Positions 36,010 through 44,061 of a stretch of 64,000 bases of DNA are shown here, one piece after another. The notes beneath the pieces were generated by a model, which was not told where the DNA came from, ran no database searches, and worked only from the letters and a program-made list of their open reading frames with translations. A program made the position numbers and the translations under genes. The DNA comes from Pyxidicoccus parkwaysis (GTDB lineage: Bacteria; Myxococcota; Myxococcia; Myxococcales; Myxococcaceae): positions 7,244,001 to 7,308,000 of the forward strand of contig NZ_CP071090.1 of assembly GCF_017301735.1 (NCBI RefSeq), given 5' to 3'. Positions within the stretch are counted from its first letter, which is position 1. Each line of letters starts with the position of its first letter.

Positions 36010-39000
36010 ATGACGCGCGCTGAGCTTGTCGGCCTCCGGAAAATGCCTTCTCCTCGCTTCATGGAAGCGGACCCCACGCATTCTTCCGGAGCGCTCCCGG
36101 CCCCCTCCTCCGTCGGTCCCTATCGCATCGCCGGGGTCCTGGGGCGTGGCGGCATGGGCGTCGTCTACCGGGCCGAGCACGCGCGGACAGGAGCCGCCGT
36201 CGCCCTCAAGACGGTGCGCTCCCCCTCCGAGGCCCTGCTGGCCAGCATCCGCCGGGAAATGCGCGCGCTCGAGCGGCTCCGCCACCCTGGCATTACCCGC
36301 ATCGTCGACACCGGGATCTTCGAGGGCCTGCCCTGGTACGCCATGGAGCTGCTGGAGGGCGAGACGCTGCGCGGCGCCATTCAAAGGCTCTGGCTTCATT
36401 CCACGCGCGGGGCCACGCAGGCGGGCACGGCGCCCGAAAAGACCGTACCGCTCGAGACGGAGTCCGGGGCCAGCCCGGCGCGGCTGGCGCGGCATGGCCT
36501 CTCTGCCGAGGCACTCACGGGGGTGCTCTCCGTGCTCCGGACCCTGTGCACGCCCCTGGCCTTCCTGCATGGCGAGGGGCTCGTGCACAGGGACCTCAAG
36601 CCAGACAACGTGTTCATCCGGAAGGATGGACGGCCCGTGCTGGTGGACCTGGGCATCGTGGCCTCCTTCGGCGGGGCCCGGAGCCGGGAGGAGCTCTCGG
36701 CCGAGAGCCGCCTGATGGGAAGCTGGGCGTACACGGCGCCCGAGCAGCTTCGGAGCGAGCTCGTGGATGCCCGGGCCGACCTCTACGCGTTCGGGTGCAT
36801 GCTGTACGAGTGCCTGACGGGGCGGCCTCCCTTCACGGGCTCCACGGGCGCTGCTCTTCGCTACCAGCACCTGAGCGAGCCGGCCGTGGCGCCCTCGCTC
36901 TTGAACGAGGGGATCCCCGAGGAGCTCGACCGGCTCGTCCTCCGGCTGCTGGAGAAGCGGCCCGAGCACCGGCTCGGCTACGCCGAGGATGTGGCCCAGG
37001 CACTCGGCACGCTCAGTATCCCCGCGATGGAGTTCAGGTCCGCGCCTTCGAGTCGGACGTACCTCTACCGGCCAGGGCTCGCGGGACGCGCGGAGGTCCT
37101 GGACGAGCTCGACGGCACCCTGGGCCAGGCTCCCCACGGGGGGCGGGAGCACCTGGTGCTGCTGCGGGGCGAGAGTGGCGTGGGGAAGACACGCGTGGCC
37201 ATGGAGGCCGCCCGGCGCGCCGCCCAGCAAGGACTGACGGTCTGCACGGGGCAGTGCGCGGCGGTCAGCACCGAGGGCGAGGCGGGAATGCCGGCGGCTC
37301 CGCTCCACCCCTTCCGCCCGCTCCTGCGGATGATCGCGGATCGCTGCCGCGAAGGAGGCGGCGCGCTGGCGGAGCGGATGCTCGGCCCCCACGGTCGCCT
37401 CCTCGCGCTCTTCGAACCCTCCCTGGCGGAGCTGCCCGGCGTAGCGGAGCAACCCGAGCCTCCGGCCCTGCCTTCCGAAGCGGCCCGCCGGAGGGTGCTC
37501 GACGTGCTGGCGCAGACGCTCCTGGCCTTCGCGCAGGTCCACCCGTTGCTGCTGGTGCTGGATGATCTCCAGTGGGCGGATGAGCTCTCGCTGGATGTCC
37601 TGAAGGCCCTGGCCGCGAAGGAGTTCCACGAGCGGGGGCTCGTCATCCTCGGCACCTACCGCGTCGAGGAGCCCCGGCCCGAGCTGACACAGCTCGCCCA
37701 CTCCCCCGGCGTGCGGGACATCGCGCTCGGCCGCCTCGATGAGGCGAGCATAGGGGCCATGGTCTCCGGCATGCTCGCGCTGAGCGCGCCTCCCGCGGAC
37801 CTCGTCGGCTTTCTCCGGAACAGATCCAACGGCAACCCCTTCTTCATCGCCGAGTACCTGCGGGCGGCCATCGGCGAGGGCCTGCTCTTCCGGGACTCCA
37901 CCGGGACATGGCGGCTGCGCGAGCGGGCCGAGGGCGCCAGCCCTCTGGCGTCTTCGGTGCCCCTGCCGCTGACCGTGGCCGAGATCATCGAGCGGCGCCT
38001 CTCCGCGCTCGGACAGGCGGGCTACGGGCTGGTGGAGCGGGCCTCGGTGCTTGGGCGCGAGTTCGATGGAGAGGTGCTCGCGGCGACGGCAGGGCTGTCA
38101 GACGCGGCGATGAGCGAGGCGCTGGAGGCGCTGCGGGTGCGGCAGATCATCGAGGAGACGGCCTCGGGGCGCCTGCGCTTCGTCCACGACAAGCTCCGGG
38201 AGATCGCCTACGGGCGCATCGCCTCGGAGCAGCGGCGAGCGCTGCACCGGAGCGCCGGGCTGGCACTCGAGCCCCGCTCGCAGGGCCTGCCGGATGCCTA
38301 CCCGGACCTGGGGCACCACTTCTCGCAGGCGGGCATCCACAGCAAGGCGAGCCAGTATCTGGGCCAGGCGGCGGACCGGGCGCGGGCGGCCTACGCCAAT
38401 GGCGAGGCGATCCGCCTCTACCGGGCCGCCCTGCAGGAACTGGAGGAGCTGGACCGCAGCGGCGAGACCGCGGGGGGGACGGCGACCCCCGCTCCCGAGG
38501 CGCTCCACGAGCGGCTGGGTGATCTGCTCGCCCTCTCGGGCCGGCAGGAGGAGGCCCGCGCCAGCTTCGAGGCCGCGTTGGCGCACGTGAACGAGCATCC
38601 CTCGCTGCCATGCGCGCGGCTGCACCGGAAAATTGGCAAGACGTGGGAGACCCACCACGCGCACGACGAGGCCCTGCAGGGCTATGAGCGCGCCGAGCGG
38701 GACCTGGGAGCGCCAGGGCCCGGAGCCACCGAGGCCTGGTGGGCGGAGTGGGTGCAACTCCGGATCGATCGCATCTCGGTGTACTACTGGCTGGGACAGG
38801 TGGAGCACATCCGCCCGCTGGTGGACGAGGTGCGGCCGGTGGTGCGGGAGCGCGGCACGGCGCTGCAACGCGCGCACTTCTTCCACGTGTTGACCCAGAT
38901 GAACATCCGGGCCGAGCGCTACCTGACCTCCGTTGAGACAGTGTCCTATGCGCGGGCGTGCCTCGCGGCGGCCGAGGAGTCTGGAGATGACACGGAGGTC

Positions 39001-39591
39001 GCCGAGGATCGGTTCTCGCTCGCGGCGGTGCTCATGTTCCACGGAGCATTGGCGGAGGCCGAGCAGCAGATGCGGACCACGCTCCGGGAGGCGGAACGCC
39101 AGGGGAGCCTCCCGCTCCAGTCACGCTGCCTGACGTACCTGACGGTCATCCACCGCAAGGGAGGGCGCGTGGAGCAGACACGCCAGAGCGCGCAGCGGAG
39201 CCTCGGCGTGGCGGAGGCGGGGCGGATGGTCATCTACCAGGGCGCGGCGAAGGCCAACCTGGCCTGGGCAGACTGGCGGGACGGGGACCCGGTCGCGGCG
39301 GAGAAGAAGGCGCGGGAGGCATTGGCGCTGTGGAAGGGCCCCACCTACGTCTTCCCACTCCAGTGGATGGCGCTGCTCCCGCTGCTGGCCATGGCCCTGG
39401 AGCAACGGCACCTGGCGGAGGCGGTGGCCCACGCGCAAGCCCTGCTCGACTCCGAGCAACAGGGGCTGCCTCGTGAGCTCACCGAACCCCTGACCCAAGC
39501 CATCGCCGCCTGGGAGCAGGGAAACGCGGAGCGTTCACAATGGCGGTTGCGGCAGTCCATCACCGCGTCAACGGCACAAGGCTATGTCTGA
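36010..39591 (+). CDS. Ser/Thr kinase - AAA ATPase - TPR signalling protein
   Basis: ~1193 residues from ATG 36010 (36043, 36061 and TTG 36001 are alternatives). The kinase spans about 38-335: GRGGMGVVY, Lys67, HRDLKPDN at 193-200, but DLG instead of DFG at 213-215, and APE at 243-245. A STAND-like/AAA_16 ATPase follows, with Walker A GESGVGKT at 387-394 and Walker B LLLVLDDLQWAD at 513-524. The C-terminal ~450 residues are TPR-like helices. There is no membrane segment, so it is cytoplasmic. The architecture recalls the kinase-fusion regulators found in some azole-peptide clusters, but without a cyclase domain. It sits 31 bp after the Vps62-like gene and probably feeds phosphorylation to the FHA activator. 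Confidence 0.9.
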   Translation: MTRAELVGLRKMPSPRFMEADPTHSSGALPAPSSVGPYRIAGVLGRGGMGVVYRAEHARTGAAVALKTVRSPSEALLASIRREMRALERLRHPGITRIVDTGIFEGLPWYAMELLEGETLRGAIQRLWLHSTRGATQAGTAPEKTVPLETESGASPARLARHGLSAEALTGVLSVLRTLCTPLAFLHGEGLVHRDLKPDNVFIRKDGRPVLVDLGIVASFGGARSREELSAESRLMGSWAYTAPEQLRSELVDARADLYAFGCMLYECLTGRPPFTGSTGAALRYQHLSEPAVAPSLLNEGIPEELDRLVLRLLEKRPEHRLGYAEDVAQALGTLSIPAMEFRSAPSSRTYLYRPGLAGRAEVLDELDGTLGQAPHGGREHLVLLRGESGVGKTRVAMEAARRAAQQGLTVCTGQCAAVSTEGEAGMPAAPLHPFRPLLRMIADRCREGGGALAERMLGPHGRLLALFEPSLAELPGVAEQPEPPALPSEAARRRVLDVLAQTLLAFAQVHPLLLVLDDLQWADELSLDVLKALAAKEFHERGLVILGTYRVEEPRPELTQLAHSPGVRDIALGRLDEASIGAMVSGMLALSAPPADLVGFLRNRSNGNPFFIAEYLRAAIGEGLLFRDSTGTWRLRERAEGASPLASSVPLPLTVAEIIERRLSALGQAGYGLVERASVLGREFDGEVLAATAGLSDAAMSEALEALRVRQIIEETASGRLRFVHDKLREIAYGRIASEQRRALHRSAGLALEPRSQGLPDAYPDLGHHFSQAGIHSKASQYLGQAADRARAAYANGEAIRLYRAALQELEELDRSGETAGGTATPAPEALHERLGDLLALSGRQEEARASFEAALAHVNEHPSLPCARLHRKIGKTWETHHAHDEALQGYERAERDLGAPGPGATEAWWAEWVQLRIDRISVYYWLGQVEHIRPLVDEVRPVVRERGTALQRAHFFHVLTQMNIRAERYLTSVETVSYARACLAAAEESGDDTEVAEDRFSLAAVLMFHGALAEAEQQMRTTLREAERQGSLPLQSRCLTYLTVIHRKGGRVEQTRQSAQRSLGVAEAGRMVIYQGAAKANLAWADWRDGDPVAAEKKAREALALWKGPTYVFPLQWMALLPLLAMALEQRHLAEAVAHAQALLDSEQQGLPRELTEPLTQAIAAWEQGNAERSQWRLRQSITASTAQGYV

Positions 39592-39627
39592 GTCTGGCCC
39601 GGGGCGCGGATTTCCCAAGGGGATACA

Positions 39628-40683
39628 ATGACCACCGGATACTTCTTCATGCAGTTGGCGAACAACACCAATCAAGCCATCAGGACCTGGTGGCTCTCAC
39701 ATACCCATAGCACCGGCAATCCCTCCACCTCTATGTACGGGAGCGGCATCCCACCCGCCTCGAACGCCAATCCCGCCCCCACGCCCCTCCCCAACGTCAG
39801 CTACACGGGGACCGCAACGGTGGTTTCGGATGAAGGGGATTACTGGACGCTCTACTTCGTGGACTACGACGGCAATCTCTGGGGCGCTTCAGGCCAGAAG
39901 CTCGACATCCCGAGCAGCTCCGGCTTTGGCGCATTGGCTCAGGTCCAGATCTTCCTGAACAGCGCCAAGCAGCTCCAGTTCCAGATCAAGGTCACGAACA
40001 GCTCAGGCCATACAACCACGACCGAGGCCAAATCATTGGCCAGGATCTGCCCGGCCACCACTTCACCGGGGGTCCTCTATGTCGGGGACTCCGTGGGGTG
40101 GCCCAAGAACAACCTCACGTTCCAACTGACCAACGCAGCAACCGAGAGCTTCACGGGATATGTGTGGTACATCTCGGATCCATCCAAGGTGGCGAGCCTG
40201 TCGGGTGACGACACCCCCGTCAGCGTGGGGGCAGCCCAGAACGTCACCGCTTCCGCGACCCTCACCACCACCCCCTCCAACGACGACGAATCCATTTTCA
40301 AGGTCAGCATCAACTCAAGCGCGACCTCCGTGAGCCTGACCATCACTCCCGCGAACGGAGGCAAGGCCCAGCTGACCTTCAGCTACACGCCCTCATCCCC
40401 TCCGAGCAACGCACGGCTGCCCCTGACGGGCGTGCTCGACGTGAGCGTGGGGGATCTGCTGATCCGGGATGTCTTCAACAACTACTATCACGTCGCCGCA
40501 TGGGACTGGACGAATCAGCTCCTGACGAACCAGACGAACGTCACTCCCATCCAGTCGACCATGACAGGCAGCAATGCCCCTCCACTCTCCCCGCCCGCCG
40601 AGCAACTGACCGGCGCCTCGGCCACGACCATCACCTGCTACCTGCTCAACCTGCCGGGGACGACCACCACTGGCTCCACCTAG
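39628..40683 (+). CDS. Uncharacterised 351-aa Ser/Thr/Asn-rich beta protein
   Basis: I do not recognise this protein. It begins MTTGYFFMQLANNTNQAIRT, has no signal peptide or membrane helix, and is rich in Ser, Thr, Asn and aromatic residues with a predicted all-beta character. An N-terminal half (about 1-130, including WTLYFVDYDGNLWGASGQK) and a second half with Ig-like strand patterns are separated near CPATTSPGVLYVGDS. The tail is LPGTTTTGST. Codons are visibly less GC-biased than in the neighbours. It is 36 bp after the kinase and 40 bp before ycaO in the same operon, so it is the main candidate substrate or effector of the YcaO/TfuA pair. That is inference. Confidence 0.75.
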   Translation: MTTGYFFMQLANNTNQAIRTWWLSHTHSTGNPSTSMYGSGIPPASNANPAPTPLPNVSYTGTATVVSDEGDYWTLYFVDYDGNLWGASGQKLDIPSSSGFGALAQVQIFLNSAKQLQFQIKVTNSSGHTTTTEAKSLARICPATTSPGVLYVGDSVGWPKNNLTFQLTNAATESFTGYVWYISDPSKVASLSGDDTPVSVGAAQNVTASATLTTTPSNDDESIFKVSINSSATSVSLTITPANGGKAQLTFSYTPSSPPSNARLPLTGVLDVSVGDLLIRDVFNNYYHVAAWDWTNQLLTNQTNVTPIQSTMTGSNAPPLSPPAEQLTGASATTITCYLLNLPGTTTTGST

Positions 40684-40723
40684 GGTCAGGCTCGGGCGGC
40701 TCCACGCCCTGACGGAATCCGCC

Positions 40724-41953
40724 ATGATGACCGTGAGGAAGCATGCGCTGGCAGGGACGCACCGACTGATTCCCCCCGCGGAGACCCTGGAGCGCGCCCG
40801 GAGGGTGATGCCCGAGTTGGGCATCACCCGGATCGCCAACGTCACCGGACTCGACACGCTCGGCATTCCCGTGGTCATGGTCGTGCGCCCCAACGCACGC
40901 TCGCTCTCCGTCTCCCAGGGAAAGGGCGTGACACTGGAGGCCGCCAGGGCCTCCGGCCTCATGGAGGCCATCGAGTTCGCCCACGCCGAGCACATCGATC
41001 AGCCCCTCAGGCTCGGCTCCCTCGAGGAGCTGCGCGCCACCTGCCCGGTGGTGGATGTCTCCCTGCTCCCGCGCCGCGACCGGGGCCCGTTTTCCCCCCA
41101 CCTGCGCACGCTCTGGATCGCAGGGGTCAATGTCCTGGAGCGCCGCCCGACGTGGGTGCCCTACGAGCTGGTGCACATGGACTACACACTGCCGCTCCCG
41201 CCGGGCAGCGGCTCCTTTCTGATGAGCTCCAATGGGCTCGCCTCGGGCAACCATCCGCTGGAGGCCCTGAACCACGCCCTGTGCGAGCTCATCGAGCGCG
41301 ACGCCACCACCCGCTTCCGGTTCTCCAGCGACGCAGCCCAGCGCCAGCTGCGGGTGGACCTGTCCACGGTGGACGACCCGGACTGCCGAGAGCTGCTCGA
41401 ACGGTACGAGCGTGCTGGCGTCGAGGTGGCCGTCTGGGAGCTCACCTCGGACATCGGGGTCGCGGCCTTCTCCTGCGTCATCGTCGATCGGGATCCAGAT
41501 CCGAGCCGTCCCCTGGGGCCCATGGGAGGAATCGGCTGTCACCCGTGCCGCGCCATTGCGCTCTCTCGCGCACTCACCGAGGCCGCCCAGAGCCGCCTCA
41601 CGGTCATCACTGGCGCCCGGGATGATCTGCTCCACCAGAACGTCTGGACGCCCGAGGAGAACCTGGCGCTGGCCCGGAAGCGCCGGGACGAGCTGGCGGC
41701 CCACCCTCCCGAGCGCAGCTTCCGCGACGCGCCGGACTTCCGCAGCGAGACGTTCAACGAGGATGCCGCCTTCCTCCTCGAGCACGTGCGCGCGGTGGGC
41801 GTCCGCGAGGTGATCGTCGTGGATCTGACCCGGCCCCACCTGGGCATCCCCGTGGTACGCGTCATCGCCCCCGGCCTGGAGCCCCTCAATGACATCCCCG
41901 GCTATGTTCCCGGCCCCCGGGCGAGCCGCTGGCTCCGGGAGCGTGCGTCATGA
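40724..41953 (+). CDS. YcaO-domain ATP-dependent amide-backbone-modifying enzyme
   Basis: 409 residues. YcaO ATP-binding motifs are in order: SQGKG at 64-68 with LMEAIE (Glu81 and Glu84), SSNGLASGNHPLEAL (170-182) with CELIERD (Glu188, Glu191), and ALTEAAQSR with Glu286. YcaO enzymes phosphorylate peptide amide oxygens to form azolines, macroamidines or, when paired with TfuA, thioamides. No ocin-ThiF or E1-like partner is encoded here. The C-terminus lacks the PxPxP of azoline-forming members. The TGA overlaps the tfuA ATG (ATGA), so the two are coupled. Confidence 0.93.
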   Translation: MMTVRKHALAGTHRLIPPAETLERARRVMPELGITRIANVTGLDTLGIPVVMVVRPNARSLSVSQGKGVTLEAARASGLMEAIEFAHAEHIDQPLRLGSLEELRATCPVVDVSLLPRRDRGPFSPHLRTLWIAGVNVLERRPTWVPYELVHMDYTLPLPPGSGSFLMSSNGLASGNHPLEALNHALCELIERDATTRFRFSSDAAQRQLRVDLSTVDDPDCRELLERYERAGVEVAVWELTSDIGVAAFSCVIVDRDPDPSRPLGPMGGIGCHPCRAIALSRALTEAAQSRLTVITGARDDLLHQNVWTPEENLALARKRRDELAAHPPERSFRDAPDFRSETFNEDAAFLLEHVRAVGVREVIVVDLTRPHLGIPVVRVIAPGLEPLNDIPGYVPGPRASRWLRERAS

Positions 41954-42786
41954 ACCAGGTCATCGTCTTCACCGGCCCCACGCTCTCCGCAATCGAGGCA
42001 TGGCGGGAGCTCGATGCCACGTACCTGCCGCCCGCGGCACAAGGCGATCTCTACGAGGCCACGCTGAGGAAGCCGGCAGCCATCGGGCTTATCGACGGCT
42101 ACTTCGAGCGAGTGCCCTCTGTGGCGCACAAGGAGATCCTCTGGGCCATGTCCCAGGGGATCCACGTGTTTGGCGCGTCCAGTATGGGTGCGCTGCGTGC
42201 CGCCGAACTGGCGCCGTTCGGCATGGAAGGCGTCGGCGAGATCTTCGAGTCCTTCCAACGCGGCGAGCTCGAGGACGATGATGAGGTTGCCGTCATCCAT
42301 GCCTCCGCGGAGGAAGGCTACCGGCCCCTGTCCGAGGCCATGGTCAACATCCGCGCGACGCTTGCGAGCCTGTCGCGCGACGGACTCCTCGCGGACGAGA
42401 CCCGAGAGCGTCTCCAGCACCTCGCCAAGGAGCTTTTCTTCGCGGATCGAAGCTTCCCGGCGCTCCTGGCCAGGGCCACCCGGGCCGGGCTCCCGGAGAA
42501 GGACTTCGAGGTGCTCCGACGTCAGCTCCCCGAGCGTCGCGTGGACCGGAAGAAGCTGGACGCGCTGGCCCTGCTGCGCACCCTCCGCGAAAGGCTCGCC
42601 GCGGGGCTGGGCCCCAAGCAGGTGCGGTATCACTTCTCACACACCGACGCGTGGGAGTTCATCACCCGCGCGAACCCGGGCGCGGTGAGGACCGGGACGC
42701 ACGGAGTGCCAGGGCCCTACCACGGTGATCACGGCAGTAGAGGGGCACTCCGGACGCAGACAGCGCCAGACACTCTTCCTGAGTGA
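41950..42786 (+). CDS. tfuA: TfuA-like protein, YcaO partner
   Basis: 278 residues with the TfuA core: FTGPTL at the start, IDGYFERVPSVAHKEILWAM, GASSMGALRAAEL, FGMEGVGEIFESF and GELEDDDEVAVIH. TfuA proteins work with YcaO enzymes in thioamide formation, probably by delivering sulfur. The last ~40 residues look foreign: the boundary palindrome is read as PYHGDHGS, and translation then continues into host flanking DNA to the stop. The native C-terminus may therefore have been replaced when the island inserted. The gene is translationally coupled to ycaO. Confidence 0.92.
   Translation: MNQVIVFTGPTLSAIEAWRELDATYLPPAAQGDLYEATLRKPAAIGLIDGYFERVPSVAHKEILWAMSQGIHVFGASSMGALRAAELAPFGMEGVGEIFESFQRGELEDDDEVAVIHASAEEGYRPLSEAMVNIRATLASLSRDGLLADETRERLQHLAKELFFADRSFPALLARATRAGLPEKDFEVLRRQLPERRVDRKKLDALALLRTLRERLAAGLGPKQVRYHFSHTDAWEFITRANPGAVRTGTHGVPGPYHGDHGSRGALRTQTAPDTLPE
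42715..42740. repeat. Right island-boundary 26-bp near-palindrome
   Basis: The second copy of the left boundary repeat, in the same orientation, with one base different (A for G at 42736). It lies inside the 3' end of tfuA. GATC density collapses immediately to its right. Confidence 0.8.
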
Positions 42787-42870
42787 GCCAGGGCGACAGT
42801 GCCTGCCCGCCGGCATGAGCCATCCAGGGCGACGGGGGGTCTGCCCGTCGGTGTGAGCCCTTCAGGGCGC
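42784..42870. repeat. Short imperfect tandem repeat after the island
   Basis: Two and a half units start with TGAGCC at 42784, 42816 and 42854, each followed by CAGGGCG within a few bases and a CTGCCCG-type stretch further on. The third unit runs into the acyltransferase stop. It probably reflects local duplication at that gene's 3' end. Confidence 0.45.
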
Positions 42871-43986
42871 GAGCGAGGTGGGAGCCACGACCTCTGCCCT
42901 CCCCTGTGTCGCGGGCTCGGAAGCGCCCAAGCGGATGCGCCGGCTGAGCGCGAGGCTGGGCGCCTCGATGAGCTTGTGGAACACCCACGCGAAGCCGATG
43001 CAGCCGCCGAGCGCGAGCACGAACCACATGGCCTCCCACGCCGGACTCCGTCCGGTGAGCCGGAAGCCCACGCGGAAGAGCGCGCCCGTCACCGCGTTGT
43101 GCGTGAGGTACAGGCTGTAGGAAATCGCGCCCAGCCCCTGCAGGGCGCGCCACGACAGCCACGACTCCAGCCGGCCCACGAGCCCCACCGCGAGCACGAC
43201 GGCGCCCGTCGCGGCCGCCACGTGCAACTGCACGTCCGCGCGCACGAAGCCCATGACGCCCACCAGCGCCACCTGCGACGCCGCCGCGGCCACGTGCGCG
43301 CCCGAGCGCCTCACCACCGCGCGCCACACGAGCACGCCGGTGAGGAACAGGTGCCACCGGTCCACGAACAGCCCGTGCACGTGAAAGGGCTCCAGCCCCA
43401 CCAGCCACAGGTCCGACAGCAGCGTCGCGGGCCAGAGGGCCATCGTGAGCGCCCGCTCGTCCCCCAGGCGCTCACGCTGCCGGGTGATGCCGAGGAGCAG
43501 CAGGGCGAACGTCGCGTAGAACTGGAACTCGTAGCAGAGCGTCCAGTACACCGCGCTGAGCTGCCGCACGCCGAGCAGGTCCGTCAGGTACGTGAGGTGG
43601 ACGAGCACCTCGCCCCAGGTCGGCAGCTCATACGTCTTGCCGGGAACGAAGCGCACCGACAGGAGCCCGAAGCCCACGGTGAGCACCATGGACGCCCAGT
43701 ACGCCGGGTCCAACCGCACCGAGCGCCGGGCGAGGAAGCGGCCCACATAACCGGGCGTGACGTGCGCATGCGCCATGCTCGCGGCGATGACGAAGCCGCT
43801 GATGACGAAGAACACGGTGACGCCCGCGTCCCCACGCCGCAGCACGCCATTGAGCACCGGGCCGAGGAAGGGCTCCACCTGCGCGAGGTGACCGCCCTCG
43901 CGCGCATGGAAGCCCACCACCGCGAGCGCCGCGAAGCCGCGCAGCGCGTCGATGAAGACATACCGGGGTCTGGATTCCGCTGGCAT
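42862..43986 (-). CDS. Acyltransferase-3 family membrane protein
   Basis: 374 residues with about ten hydrophobic segments. The N-terminal signature is YVFIDALRGFAALAVVGFHA, followed by AGVTVFFVISGFVIAAS and LARRSVRLDPAYW, the hallmark arrangement of OafA/NodX-like acyltransferase-3 enzymes that O-acylate exported or envelope polysaccharides. It is the first host-type gene right of the island. No glycan cluster is adjacent. Confidence 0.9.
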   Translation of the reverse strand: MPAESRPRYVFIDALRGFAALAVVGFHAREGGHLAQVEPFLGPVLNGVLRRGDAGVTVFFVISGFVIAASMAHAHVTPGYVGRFLARRSVRLDPAYWASMVLTVGFGLLSVRFVPGKTYELPTWGEVLVHLTYLTDLLGVRQLSAVYWTLCYEFQFYATFALLLLGITRQRERLGDERALTMALWPATLLSDLWLVGLEPFHVHGLFVDRWHLFLTGVLVWRAVVRRSGAHVAAAASQVALVGVMGFVRADVQLHVAAATGAVVLAVGLVGRLESWLSWRALQGLGAISYSLYLTHNAVTGALFRVGFRLTGRSPAWEAMWFVLALGGCIGFAWVFHKLIEAPSLALSRRIRLGASEPATQGRAEVVAPTSLAP

Positions 43987-44061
43987 CCGGGGCGCGCGTC
44001 GACGGGGACGCGAGATTAGACGTCGGCGCCGCGAGGGATTGCAACCCGCGCGCCCGCTCGC

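Larger units (their letters stand above)
32873..42740. mobile_element. ~9.9-kb horizontally acquired island (YcaO-TfuA locus)
   Basis: It is bounded by two copies of the same 26-bp near-palindrome and has a truncated IS30-type transposase at the left end. By hand count it contains about 57 GATC tetramers, against about 6 in the 32.9 kb to the left and 2 in the 21.3 kb to the right. It encodes six complete genes: one regulator on the minus strand and a five-gene operon on the plus strand. No integrase is present, so the transfer mechanism is not evident beyond the IS remnant. Confidence 0.75.

Noticed and set aside
32873..42740. GATC clustering as a replication-origin or SeqA-type signature
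   Set aside because: The sites are spread through coding genes with normal codon roles, with no DnaA-box cluster, dnaA/dnaN genes or AT-rich unwinding element.
42662..43408. 248-codon minus-strand frame spanning the right island edge
   Set aside because: It overlaps the acyltransferase in another frame and is Gly/Ala/Arg-rich without any domain signal; a shadow.
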